NCBI RefSeq assembly: GCF_047496725.1
Contig: NC_132974.1
Span: forward strand, 2,921,501-2,985,500
From: Anoplolepis gracilipes
Taxonomy: Eukaryota; Arthropoda; Insecta; Hymenoptera; Formicidae
Direction of reading: 5' to 3'
Length of the DNA stretch: 64,000 nucleotides
Shown piece after piece: positions 12,700 to 25,095 of the stretch. Each line of letters starts with the position of its first letter. Position 1 is the stretch's first letter. Made by a program: the position numbers and the translations under genes. The notes under the pieces were generated by a model. It had not been told where the DNA came from. It searched no databases and saw nothing but the letters and a program-made list of their open reading frames with translations.

Positions 12700-14750
12700 C
12701 TAAAGAAAGAAGTAATCAGGATTTCTTCTACTTAATTCGCGTCGGTTTTAGTGTGTATTAATTGCCTAATATTTATAAAAATTTAGTAACAATCTTTAAG
12801 TATATGTATGTACATATAAATATATATATGTGTGTGTGTGTGTGTGTGTATTTTTTTAAATTACAGAAAGTAAAGTATATAAAATTATAAATATAAATTA
12901 TAATATAATAGTAAAAACTTTAATATTAATAATCAGTCTCGACTTAAGAACAATTACTAGATTTAATTTATATTGCTTTTCTAATTCTGTAAATAATTTT
13001 TAATTACGGCCCTTTCCCTCATATGCTTATATTTTTTATTTTTGTCTTATTTATTCTTTCTTTCATATTAATAACAATTTTAATCTTATAAGCAAAGGTA
13101 AAAAGCCAAAAATAAATACATTTATTATTTATTCTGCATATTAACTTTCGATACACACAAATTTAAATTACATTTAAATTTCGTCTAAAATAATAATATT
13201 CAGTGAGAAATGACAAGTCGGTAAAATGACTATTACACATCTATAATTATAAACGCTTTTTTGAATTATATTTTTCATTCGTAGCTTAGAAGTAGAACAA
13301 TGAACTATATTTATATATATTTATATTTATATGTATATATATTTATTACAGTAAATTTATATTTATCATAATTCACGAAAATATCGAAATAAATTAATAT
13401 TATAGCATACAAAAATTAATTATAAAGTAAATAAAAATATGTAGATACGCAAAATGTATATTTCTAAAAGTTATACGTGTATAAAAGATGCAATTTTTTT
13501 TTGTTTTTATGCATAAAGAGACATTTTTTAAAATTATTTTTGTATTAAAAATAAACCGTATTAGTATATACTATAGTAGAAGGTTAAAAGTACAAAATAA
13601 GAAATTTCTCATTATCAATATTATTAATATTATATATTATTATATATTATGTATTATATATTATATCTTTTATACATATTGTATATATTATATATATATT
13701 ATATTATATTATATATTATATATATATTATATTTATTATATATTATAATATTATAGATGTAATATTATAGTACATTTTTATTTATTTTCTAATAATATTA
13801 TATATATGATTTATAATATTATAATATTATAATATTATATCTTTATTAATATTAATATTAATATGTTCTCTCTTTATTAATGCACAAAAAGAAATCTTGT
13901 CATTTGAATTCGCATATGTTACACTCTTATTTCTAAAAATAAAACAAATCTTTTTAAATTAAATGTATCGTCCAAAATGTAAAATACAAAAGCGATTTTT
14001 ATATTTTTTTTATATTTTTTATAACTATAGTATAATCTACAAATAGAATAATAAAATTTCATTTTCACTTAGATTTCTTGGATGCAAACACTTTAATATT
14101 AATTTTCTTGAAAATAATTTTCATATTGTTTTACGAGTTCAAGTCACATTCTTGAATGCTTTTATACCATTGATGATAAAATTCAAATATTCTATAAACA
14201 GAAGTAAAATTTAATTTATTATATTTACTATATAATGCTGCTATATGCATTTTTATTAAAATATTTTAGTATTATAAAAATATTTAGTGTTTTTACAATT
14301 ACATATCGATAATTAAAATATTTTCTATTTGATGAATATAATTGTTTTAGTGTATATGACAACATACAAAGTGTCTTAGAACATTTTAATCATCTATAAT
14401 CTAAAGATTTTTTTTTATCGATTTGAATTTGCCTTGGTAAACAATAGTCATTGTGTGTCATTGTCTGTTTGTCATTGTATGTGTCTATTATTTTTATAAT
14501 CATTAACATTATATATTTTCATAATCAATTCTTAATAATAATGATAAATTAAAATACTAATAATAAATTAAAAGTAAATTTAAAGTTAATTAAGAAATGA
14601 TTATTTTTCGTGAAATTTATTTGGATGAGAATTTCATTCTCGTAATCATTTACAATTCGGGCACAATTTATGGTCAACTATAATTATTGACTTTAATTAT
14701 TTTGCTAAGAAAAAATCAATTCTAAAAATTCGTTAAAATTAGATTTACGA
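12700..14750. other. AT-rich low-complexity DNA and microsatellite
   Basis: A (TA)n(TG)n microsatellite lies at about 12806-12851 and a block of almost pure A/T at about 13615-13870. The open frame across the A/T block is low-complexity and not a gene. This stretch lies downstream of the RING-CH gene and may include its 3' UTR. Confidence 0.5.
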
Positions 14751-14754
14751 GTTA

Positions 14755-16251
14755 TTATTTATATAAAAGAAAATATATTGAACTTGTGTTCTTCAAGAAT
14801 GTATGTTTAATAACTGAAAATTTGATGTCAAAAGTTAAAATAATAATTAGAACAAAAATAATTAATTGAACATACCTCTTACTCCAATAACTTACTGTGC
14901 TCATTCTCATATAAATGAAATTAAAAAAAAGATATAAACAGATGATCATAACGGATTTGAGATACCAGATATTACCAGACATGATCAAATAAACGATTAG
15001 GCTAACCAAAAAGAAGTTGAAGAATATATAAATTGGTATTTTAAAAAGAAAATCACGAATTTTTCGAAGCATCTGAAGCAATTTCTTCCTGTCTCTGCAA
15101 CACTGTTAATGAAAAATTAATAATTCTAATTTCTTCAAAATTATTATTATAACTAAAACCAAACGCAGAAATTTTAAAACAACGTTGAAATTATATTTTT
15201 ATTTTTTCTTTAATATACTCTTATTTATGTTTTACGCTATTATTTGTTTATTAAATTGTTGTAATAAATGAAAAACCGATCGTAGAATATCGAGAGTTTC
15301 ATAACATAAAGGCGTAAATTCGAAATCGCAACTTTACAGGAACGAAAAAAATGATTTAAAATTCACATTTGATATATAGGACTACGTCTAAATATTTATG
15401 TATTTATTTCTACAATTATTAGGCTAATTAGTATGCAGCTTCGTTATAAGATGCAAGGTCTGAATAGAACTTTCATATATCTTAATTCTGATTTTTCAGA
15501 AAATTGGAAATACGTGCTCCTATGTTATGAAACTCTTGATATAAGTTCTGTCACCAAAGTTTATTTACTTTGATATATTTAATTATATTAAACATTAACA
15601 ACTAATTTGTTTTTTATTTTATAACACCTGTTTATTTTTTGTGAAAACATATTTTTTAAGTTGCAAAATAATTTATTTTATAATGTAAAAGCTTTTATTT
15701 CATTTTTTTTTATAATTACTTATTCTAATAACTTATTCTGTTATTTTCTGTAAATTTTATACAATTATCAGATCTTTCATGACTTACCTCTAATAATAAT
15801 TTGCCTCTTGTCTCTAACTGATATCGAACCAAGCAACATGGGCAGTAAAGTACATTATCAGTAATTATTAATATCTCTAGACAATGAACGTGTATGAATT
15901 GTGTACATTTCATACACTCACACGGAGATATAAGTTTGCCTTTATCCGCACCTAAACAGATTTACATACGTAATTGTTTTTAAGTAGTAATTGTGTGTTA
16001 TCTATTCAATAAATAGATTATATTATACGTACACATAATGTTTTCAATACAAAATTCATAACACAGATTTCAAAATTTTTCTACAAGTATCTATATACAT
16101 ATAAAGCGAGATCTTTAAAATATCTTTATTATTCAAATTATTTTGTAAAAAGAAACTATATACCTTTATAACAACGCCAGCATGAAGGTTCTAACACAGT
16201 AATATCCTTTTGCAAGCAGTCCTGCAAATCGATCAGTTTAAATTCTTCCAT
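14755..16251 (-). CDS. RING-CH (MARCH-type) membrane E3 ubiquitin ligase
   Basis: Three exons: 16251-16164, 15951-15788 and 15102-14755, giving about 199 residues. The zinc-binding pattern is complete: Cys-x2-Cys (residues about 24-27), Cys-x-Cys, seven residues, His-x2-Cys, twelve residues, then Cys-x2-Cys. This C4HC3 spacing is diagnostic of RING-CH domains, which recruit an E2 to ubiquitinate membrane proteins. The first loop has only ten residues, the short end for the family. Hydrophobic segments follow (around IPIYIFFNFFLVSLIVY and a second near VMIICLYLFFNFIY), as in MARCH proteins. The exon 1/2 junction splits a Gly codon. The exon 3 acceptor was chosen because the next AG would give a stop. 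The C-terminus is uncertain: a good donor (AG/GTATGT) at 14875-14874 could splice to an exon I cannot find, otherwise translation runs to 14755. I cannot assign the MARCH subtype. Confidence 0.72.
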
Positions 16252-16463
16252 TTTTAATTATATTATTAATTTATTGGGTAATAAAGTGCGTTATATATAG
16301 CTATATAAACTTTTGTTACGATAATGCAAGCTCAATATTATCTAAAAGTTCTATAAACTCTGCACATTGTCACTATGATTAATATACTAACACTGTTACC
16401 TCTTGAATTGTTTTATTTACATTTATTATATTCTTCTAGTAACATAGCTGCTGAGTATACGTA

Positions 16464-16485
16464 CTTAAGACCTTGGAGTCTTAAG
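16464..16485. promoter_or_regulatory. Perfect 8-bp-arm inverted repeat upstream of the RING-CH gene
   Basis: CTTAAGAC and GTCTTAAG separated by six bases, about 210 bp upstream of the RING-CH start codon on the minus strand. It could be a dimeric factor site; this is inference from position and symmetry. Confidence 0.3.
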
Positions 16486-16648
16486 AGTCTACAAAGTTTC
16501 TTTTATTTTTATTTATATTGAATTTCTTTGTTACTGAGTTTAAAAATATATACAAAACCGTTGTGAAAGTCAAGCATACGCGTGTTTTTTTTTTAATATA
16601 ATTACAAAAAAATATGTATTATATTTTTTTTATATTATATAACGATTA

Positions 16649-16687
<39 letters not shown>

Positions 16688-17573
16688 TTTTTTCTTTAAT
16701 ACTATCTCGTCGATAATTCGATTCAAATATCTAATAAACCATTCCGTTTATGTTCCGGTTATGTTATATTTGACTTTGTTATTAAACACTTATTTACACT
16801 TTAATCATTATAAATGAGGGTCTTTGAAATATAAAACAGTTAAAAATCTCTATTTAAAAATATCAAAATAAATTAAAATCTTATATGTATATAGCAATAA
16901 GTATAATAGGTTTTTCTTTAAGTAGAAATTTAAGATAAATTTGTGAATTTATTTGATTTCAAGATTACGTGTGTATGCTCAAAAATATATAAAATTGTAC
17001 TAAATTATAAAAAAAACTGATTTTTATAAAATTGGGATTAAATATTCTGGTTTCACACATAGAACTTTTTTAATATTTTTTTATTACATATTTCTTTTCT
17101 TAACCATTGATAATTAAAATTAGAAAGACGTGTTTGTTTTTGTATGGAATTGTTTTTTTTTTTGTCTTTAGAATTTAACGATATTTAAGAACTTTATTAC
17201 GTTCCTCATTTAATTGTAGATCTTGTCTAAACACATTGATTATTCAAGTGCAAGTAACAGTATCTTTGCCAACGGATATGTTATTTATAATTACCTAATT
17301 ACTCGTCCGAATCAATGGCTGGAATTTTATTTAAAAAGTCTTAATTTACATAATTATTAATTAATTATTATCATACTAACTTTTTCTTAGAAATATTCTA
17401 TTTTTGGCGAAAATAGGCATGCCAAGCCGTGTTTATTATTAAACAGATTGATTCTGACAATGCAAGCAACTGGACACATTTAAATATTGCAAAGTGTCGT
17501 TTTATTGCGAAAATGTCGTTCAAAGTGTCGCGTGTTTAAGTAATAATCCAAAAAAAAAGAAGGAAAGGAATTA

Positions 17574-17749
17574 AGCGCCCATAAAAAACAATGTAATAAG
17601 TATTTATTATTTGTCTATTAGTGTTATTTTAAATAAAAATTTACAAAATATATTTAATTTTATTTCTGTTTATTATTATACGCGTCGAATATAAAATTTA
17701 ATAATACATACAATAATAATTTTCTGAAATGTTAATTATTATGGGCGCT
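17574..17749. mobile_element. Small MITE-like element
   Basis: A 176-bp AT-rich segment bounded by AGCGCCCATAA and its inverse complement TTATGGGCGCT. The inverted termini continue imperfectly for a few more bases. No coding capacity. The target duplication is unclear, so the superfamily cannot be named. Confidence 0.4.
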
Positions 17750-18279
17750 GCTACAATTTGCATTCAATTTGCGTAGTTTATTAGTAAATTTATTTATTAG
17801 TACAGATCAACACAGCTAGCAATCGTGACAATTTGAGAGAAGAAAAAGATCTAGGTGAGACAACGAAGACCAACAGAACAACCAAGAGTTACGATAAGAA
17901 TTCGTTATCTATTAGATGTGTAAACTAAAATTTATAAAATTATTTACTTATATTTTACTTATTATTTACGTATCAAATACAAAATTCTATCTAACATCTT
18001 ACATGTGTAATATTTTCCATGTGCATACTTAAAATGTTCAACATATATTTTAGCATTCATTATAAATTTATATCATATATTTAATTATACCAATTAGACA
18101 TATCAATCCTATATAAAATTTAGACTTTTTTCGAGTTCTGTTTTTCTCTTCTCGTCTCCATCTTTATACGCTTTAATTATTCACATAATACAATTTAGTG
18201 ATTATCTTCCTGCGACACGCGATTTGTGATTTATGTCAAGCATTAAATTCTATACATGCGGTATGTTTATAAATTAATT

Positions 18280-18790
18280 GCGACTACACACAGACGGCGT
18301 TACGAGACGGTGACTGATGCAAGTGTTTAGCGGCACGAGACCACGAAACATAAGATTACGAGTTCAAGCAAGCAGTTACCTTAATGAGCCATCGCGTCTA
18401 CCACTTCTTGCTGTTGGTTCTCGATGCGGCGCAAGGAAAGTAAAGTCAGCCGGCAGGTAGTTTTCGGGAGAAAAAGACTAAAACAGGTGCGGGATCCGAC
18501 GCGCTCACGCGCGAGTGAACCATCTAGACACAACACGCGGTTTTATCTACACTGATTTATCAGAAGAAACAAATTGTCCGCGATAATTCACCTGTTGCCT
18601 CACCCGCCAGATAACCGCCGCCCTCGCGCACCGTCCTTAAAAATTCGTTCGGGTTCGCTGGAACAAATAAGCTGATGCGCGATACCTCCAGCTGGACCTC
18701 GGGGTGGGAGATCAGCGATATTTCATGAATACCCGGTACTTGACTATTACCGTGTCTGAGCGATCGTTTCATCAGTGCCGATCATGTCTA
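18280..18790. promoter_or_regulatory. GC-rich island
   Basis: GC-rich block in AT-rich surroundings, with CAGGTG at 18484 and CACCTG at 18589 and a run of CGCG-containing sequence near 18500-18520. It overlaps a possible exon on the minus strand (18592-18772). Confidence 0.25.
18592..18772 (-). CDS. Possible unrecognised exon
   Basis: An ATG at 18772 opens a 60-codon frame with coding-like composition (GC-rich third positions, no low complexity), ending at a good splice donor, ACAG/GTGAAT, at 18591. An in-frame TGA lies just upstream of the ATG, so this would be a first coding exon. The peptide (MKRSLRHGNSQVPGIHEISL at its start) matches no family I recognise. I could not find the following exon. 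It may be a chance open frame in a GC-rich island. Confidence 0.2.
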
Positions 18791-19037
18791 ATTTTGATTT
18801 AACTGATTTTTTTTCACAATATTATCTTTAGAACTAGTCTTAATACAGAGAGAAAAAAAGAATATAGTGATTGTAATTTGTAATATTTTCTGATTTGCAC
18901 ACATAAATATAATTAATATTAACATAAAAATTTTGAAACAAAAATCATTCATTCAAGAGATTTAAGATTATGAATTTTGACGCATTAAGCCTTTATAATT
19001 TGTTTCTAATTTATTCAAATTATTTATTGTTTAAATT

Positions 19038-20040
19038 ATTTATTGCTTGTAATTTTATGGTTGCAGAAGATGCGTTATTATTTTTCCAATATGTAATAAT
19101 GCTCATATACATGCAGTAATGCTCATAATTTGGTCGCTTTATATAATTATTGTGAGATTTATGTTAATATCATTAAGTTTTGGTAGTTCAAATATTCAAA
19201 AACCAATTAATCCCAAGTAAATTAAAAATATCGCTTAATGAAACACACTTGTTGGTTACGGAAGTACTCGAGAAATCTTTGGCCGCCAAGAAATCATAAT
19301 AACATACTCTCGAACTTTTATGCATTTTACGACCGGAGAAGGCGGCAGCAGCAATCCCCTTTAATATATAATCTTCGGTATTACCGTTTCGTCAGGCTTG
19401 AAAAATGGACCGATGTGATGCTGTTAAGAATCCCCGTATGGAAACTTGAACGAAATTCGCACGCATTGATATCCAAAGTGCGTGCGTGATCTAAATAAAA
19501 TTTACTTTCAACGCGAGACGTGACGAGAACCACGTTATTATATAAAAATGATTTAATAACGCACATGTAAATTTTTTTGTTAACATATATAATAATAAAT
19601 CAATAATATATAATAGAATAATATACTCTAACAGAATAAATATAATGCTATTGTTATTGTACATCTAAAAAATATAATCTCTTTTTAAAATCAATTTCAA
19701 TTTAACGTAGAAAAGATTTTGTTTAGAAAATATTTTTAGATATTATATTTAAATATAACAATAGTTAAAATAATTTATATGCACATTACACGTATTAAAA
19801 ACACGAAAAATTTCTTGACACTCGTATATTTTCGTAACCAATAAGCGTTTCAATATAAGCAATATTGACTTTAAATTAATAGACTTTTGAATATTAGTAC
19901 TATCAAAACTTGTAATAACATTAAAATAAATCTTAGAATAATTATGAAGCGAATCAAGCGATCAAATTATGAGCATTATTACATGTTGGAAAAATGGTAA
20001 TGCATTCTGCATTCATAAAATTATATTATACAAGTAATAA
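19038..20040. repeat. Long imperfect inverted repeat (fold-back), arms about 220-235 bp
   Basis: Left arm about 19038-19272 and right arm about 19821-20040 are diverged inverse complements. Shared blocks include TTTTTCCAAYATGTAATAAT, ATAATTTGRTCGCTT, TCAAAARYCNATTAAT and TTGGTTACG followed by TACTCGAG or TATACGAG. The spacer of about 550 bp holds a GC-richer core with a short open frame that starts in the left arm. This could be an old transposon with long terminal inverted repeats or a long-hairpin RNA locus. The arms are clear by eye; identity was not computed. Confidence 0.55.
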
Positions 20041-20049
20041 GTAATTAAA

Positions 20050-21040
20050 CGTATATGAGAAAAACTTATATTCGTTTTTAATTGCGTGCATAAATTTTTG
20101 TCGTACGATATAATATAGTAATTCTATACGTGTCATCCTTGTGTTTTCTGGATGCTTGTTCTGATTGTTTTTAAAATTTAACAGTTTTTTTTAAGAAATT
20201 ACATTTAAAAAACGTTATATGAAACATTTGTGATTGAACAATTAATTAGACGAATCAAGTCTCCCCTTCCCTAATTGCGTTTCTTTTTATATACGCAGTT
20301 GGCGTATATGATTGTAAAATTAATCATAAATATAAAAAAAAAGATTTTATTATTTAATATTGATTGGTTAATTTAGCTGGAAAAAGTTTATTTGATATTA
20401 AAGACAATATATATGTGAAAAGAGAGAAGAAAAAGAAACATTAAATTAATATTAATATATATAATATTAATAAATATAATCATTGAATTCACGAACGTAG
20501 TATGCATATATTTTCCAAAATTTAATATATGCAATTATCCGAGTTATAACGCGCGCCTTTCTTCCTTCAATTCTTCCGAAAAATTTGATTCAAACTCACA
20601 TAAAACTTAATTTACGCAACTTCCTTCTGATTAAATGTAAAATCGCAACGTAAAATAGCTAATTTGAAAACATAATTAATATTGTATAAAATAAAAGGTA
20701 CAAAATAAACATAACACATATCATTATCTTATTTAGATAATTGATGTTTTATATTTTGTTGACGATTATAATAAAATAGTTTACAAGAGACTTATAATTA
20801 AAGAACTATAATTAATTTCTTTGATAAATAGCTTTAAATAAAAAAAAAAAAAGAAAGTATGTTTTTTATGAATAAAAAAAGCATTGATATAAACACTGAA
20901 ATAAATGTATTAAAACACATTGATTGTTAATAAGAATTGTAATCTCACTCATCGAAATTCTATTCTATGTTCCTATTCTATGTCCTAGTTGGCATTATAT
21001 TTTTAAGATTTTGCTATACATAATTGATAAAGTTCTGCTT
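20050..21040. other. AT-rich DNA, nothing seen
   Basis: Low-complexity AT-rich sequence without supported exons or repeats. Confidence 0.6.
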
Positions 21041-21390
21041 CTTTTTTTCAGGTGATTAATAAAACTGATTCTCGATCGTCATTAAACTGGTTTCACTCGC
21101 ATTACCCCAATGATTTCGCGAGACCCAGTTTCGAGAAGCTCACACCAAGCTCGCGTCGTTCACTTCCGTCGGTTGATCAGATATACGCAGAAGCGAGGAA
21201 AACCGGCGCAGGCTGCATCGGTTGACGGACGGTGCGTATACTACTTGTTACGCATATACACACCTCTGCAACGTAATCGTGTGCGCGTGCAGACCGCGAT
21301 CGGTGATGAGAGATCGTCGTCGTTTGGAAATTACGAAGGTAACCCCGACGATGTGCGCCTTAAACTGGGTCAAATATGATAATAAATAAT
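21041..21390. promoter_or_regulatory. GC-richer island with a splice-acceptor-like start
   Basis: Starts with a pyrimidine tract and CAG/GTG at about 21042-21054, continues GC-rich, and has a donor-like CG/GTGCGT near 21231. The frame open across it has no recognised similarity. It might be an untranslated or lncRNA exon, or regulatory DNA. Confidence 0.2.
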
Positions 21391-21399
21391 TTGCGCGCT

Positions 21400-24360
21400 T
21401 TATCAGATCCCCTTTAATGCATGATATTCTTATATATTCATAAATATAATGTATATAAGGAAGGAAACCACTAAAATTGTTAACTAAAATGTTAACATTA
21501 AATTTGCAAACATGTGTCTGTATATATGTGTATACGTGTCTATATGTTTCAAAATTTATACATATACTAAATTATCTGATCTAGTTATAAGGCATTTTGT
21601 ACGCACACATCTTATCATTACACTCATCTATATAGAACTTTTCTAAAGCCAATGCTTCCTCAATTCTTTAGCGGAATTTTTCTAAGCTTAAATAATCTAA
21701 ATAAATATTGGCATTTATATAAAATTAATTTGTGAAAAGTTTCAAAATACATATGTCAAAAAATAATTTTTTAATAATTTATATAATAAAATTCAGGTAT
21801 TGTATAAATATATAAAATTTTATTAAACAACAAAAATCTACTTTGACTAGAAAAATTGAGGATTAAAAGTTATTTTAGATAATAAGATATATAGCAAACG
21901 ATATATTTGATCGCTTAAAAGACGATTAAAATATAGATTAAAATATCTGAATCATATGAATTTTCATCGATGATTTTTCAGAGAGATTAAAATAACCTGG
22001 CTTTTGGAAATCTACCTTTTCATATTTTTATATTCTTTGTGATATTTATACACCCCTATATATATTTTTTTTTTCCACAATAGAAAATATATTTATCTAA
22101 AAATGTATTTTTTATAAACTTACTCTTAAAAATTGCATTAAAATTGAATTAAAATTTTATATATATACTTCGAATTTATGTTAAATTATAAATCAAAATT
22201 AAAACAGGAATGACAAGAAATAATCAATATATCGATTTAATGAAAGTAACTTATGAGTGACATATCATACATAAGACACACATCATACTTTTTTATTATA
22301 TTTAAATCACATTATACTAATTTTTTATTTTATTTTTATTTTGTTTCTTGAAGAACACTTTAATTATTATCCAGCAATTTCGTTATTACGTTTAACACGA
22401 ATAAAAAAAAGAACGCTTTCGAAGCACCTATAAAAGCGTGCTCGCAATATGTCCATTTGAGCATGTATAAATCTACGTGCACGCAATGTGCACATATGAT
22501 TCGGTCATGCGATCATACGCACATGATACACATATATACAGCTTCAGCTGTCTTTTTGTTTAATTGTGTCTCTTAAGAGAAAGGAAGATCTTCGGTAGAA
22601 AGGGAGAAAGAGGGTAGGTCGATAAGACTCCGTCGACTACACGACACTTATTTTTATGCCCACTCATTTGCACCCGCTTATGGTCGAGCACGTGCTACCC
22701 GGATCGATGGTCTGTGTTGTGTCACATTCATAAGCCATAAATGCATTTAATGTACATCGGACAATTCTTATTATTATTTCTTTTTTTTCATTTCAAAGAC
22801 AATATTCTACATTGTATTGCCATCTAATTAAAGCATTTTTCGCTAAATTTAATCTATGAATTAATAACATTAATCATTAATAAAATTGTATCAATTGTTT
22901 AATTAATAAAATTATATCAATTTTATATTAACATTATTAAATTTAAGTTTTACTATATTTTTAGTCTTGGAAAGAGTTTTTTTATGTTTTTAACTGTTAT
23001 TTATAAAAGATAATTTTCCTTATTCTTTAAATTGTTTACTTATAACATTTTTTGTAATTTATATAAAAAGAAAAAACTAATGTAAAGTATATAGAAAGAT
23101 AATACGAATAAAGGGTGTGCTCTCTGATCGATGCGCAATCGCGCTGGCCCTCTTTCACTACGGATTATAAGATGCCCAGAAGGCATCGCGTTTAGCCACG
23201 AAAACCACAGTAACACAGTAACGTCGCTTAAGAGACTTAAATTCGTACCTGTAATAGCGGTACGACGCATCGCAAATTTAAAATTACGCTGACGACTCAC
23301 TCCGCGCACGTTCGTGATACGCATCATTTGCCGAAGCCCTCTTGGTGGATGGCGCAAACCAACCGATAAACCGCAACAAACTCTAAATTAATGATCTTCG
23401 AGACAACAGTAAATAATACCTAATTTTATCTCCCTTCTCTTAAAAAAAACAAGAAATGTGTACAGTAAACTGGGTCAATATTATTGATGTTGATTAGCTG
23501 TTGGTCTGTTTGTTGAATCAATTTGTATCACAGAAATAAATGCAGTAAGAAAATCTGTGTAAGACCAATTGTCAGTTTGATGAAACTGGTTCATATCATT
23601 ATAGATCATTATACGTAAAATATTTGAAATGTAAATAGAGTATTACAGCATGCATAAGAAGAAGAAATGCATATAAACATAAACCGAACTTTTCGTAATT
23701 GTTAATAGAAAAACACTTTTCAGTGTCTCAATTATTTCAAATTATCTTATATAAATTTTACCTTTGAATAGCTAATGTATAGCTATGTAAAAATACAGAG
23801 GTATATATATATATATATATATATGTAATTTATTTACTATATATAACAGAGGATCATGAATTTTAAATTTATTTTTCTTTCAAGACGCACTCTTTTTGTA
23901 ATTACGCGTTCGCGCATTCTGTCTTAAATTATAAGTCATATAATGTAATGAAGCACAGTCGGACAATAAAATCGCACCTGTGGTCTCTGGCTATATTAAT
24001 TATTCTGACGTAATATTTCTGGATTACTTATATTTCTGAAGAACTAGTTGTGTGCGCGGAGTGATATATATAATATAATATAATATATGAGGATCCTATC
24101 TTTAATCAAACGAGAGACAAAAGAAAAGAATGCTGAAGCCCAATGACTCGTGCTTTTCCAAACTAAAAGAACGTTGGACAGCTGGTGCCTCCGGCCCCCC
24201 TTGTTACATTCCTTTGCTGAAAGTACGTTTATTGGACGTAAACTCTGCAGTTCTTCTTTACATCGCCACGTGCCACCCAAACCCCTGAGTTCACCGAGCG
24301 TGAAAAGTTTGTTGCCGCCAAATTCGTCACTTAGTAATTAACGAATGAGCGTTATGCGGC
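21400..24360. other. Alternating AT-rich DNA and GC-richer islands
   Basis: Islands at about 22400-22740, 23090-23380 and 23940-24350. The last has CACCTG at 23975 and CACGTG near 24268. A (TA)n run lies at about 23802-23825. In the 23.2-kb island a minus-strand frame from 23357 runs into a donor-like ACAG/GTACG near 23248, but no partner exon was found. No gene is called. Confidence 0.35.
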
Positions 24361-25044
24361 TACAACGATCTCATATTTTAATATTTATTTCATACCTTAA
24401 TATTTTCTTTAAAATCAAACGGACGTTCCAATTTTTTACTCTTTGCTACGCTTAAGTAAAGTTATACGTTCTCTCTTTTATTGTCATATGACGATACTAA
24501 AATAATAAAGAAGCATAATAAACATATTTTTTACTATGATTTTTTATTATTATTTATCAAATGATATATTGCAAACTAAATTTCTTTGATCCCACATGTT
24601 TAATAAGATTTTATAAAATAGATTTGTATATTTGATAAGTTGATACATTTTTAACTAATTTTCCGTATATATGTGTTAGTAGCTTAAGTTAATGCGTTTT
24701 GCTATATATTATTTTTTAATTTTATAAAAAACGCTCATAATTAAAAGAAAAGAAAATAATGCTGTTTTTGTATTTTAATATATTATTATATTTAATTAAT
24801 AGTGTGTTAATAGATAAGTGTGTTTACAATAAATAATACTTATGTTACATGTTGTAAAAAATATTTAAAGTATTATTGTTATAATTTACGAATAACTTTT
24901 TTTGTAAACTAATAAGTTTATATCTTATGAAAGCTTAATTTAATCATTCATTATTAATACTAATTGTTTCTTATTTATTTTAATTATTATATTATATGTG
25001 CTTGAATAAAATTTAAAATCCTAGATTTATAATTCTTTCTTAAA

Positions 25045-25095
<51 letters not shown>

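Larger units (their letters stand above)
16250..18270. other. AT-rich intergenic DNA
   Basis: Upstream flank of the RING-CH gene. It contains a (TC)n tract at about 16651-16690, three AAAGTGTCG-like words at 17491-17530, and the small inverted-repeat element at 17574-17749. No gene is supported. Confidence 0.5.

Noticed and set aside
13488..13748. 86-codon open frame
   Set aside because: Almost pure A/T, translating to Ile/Tyr repeats; a microsatellite artefact.
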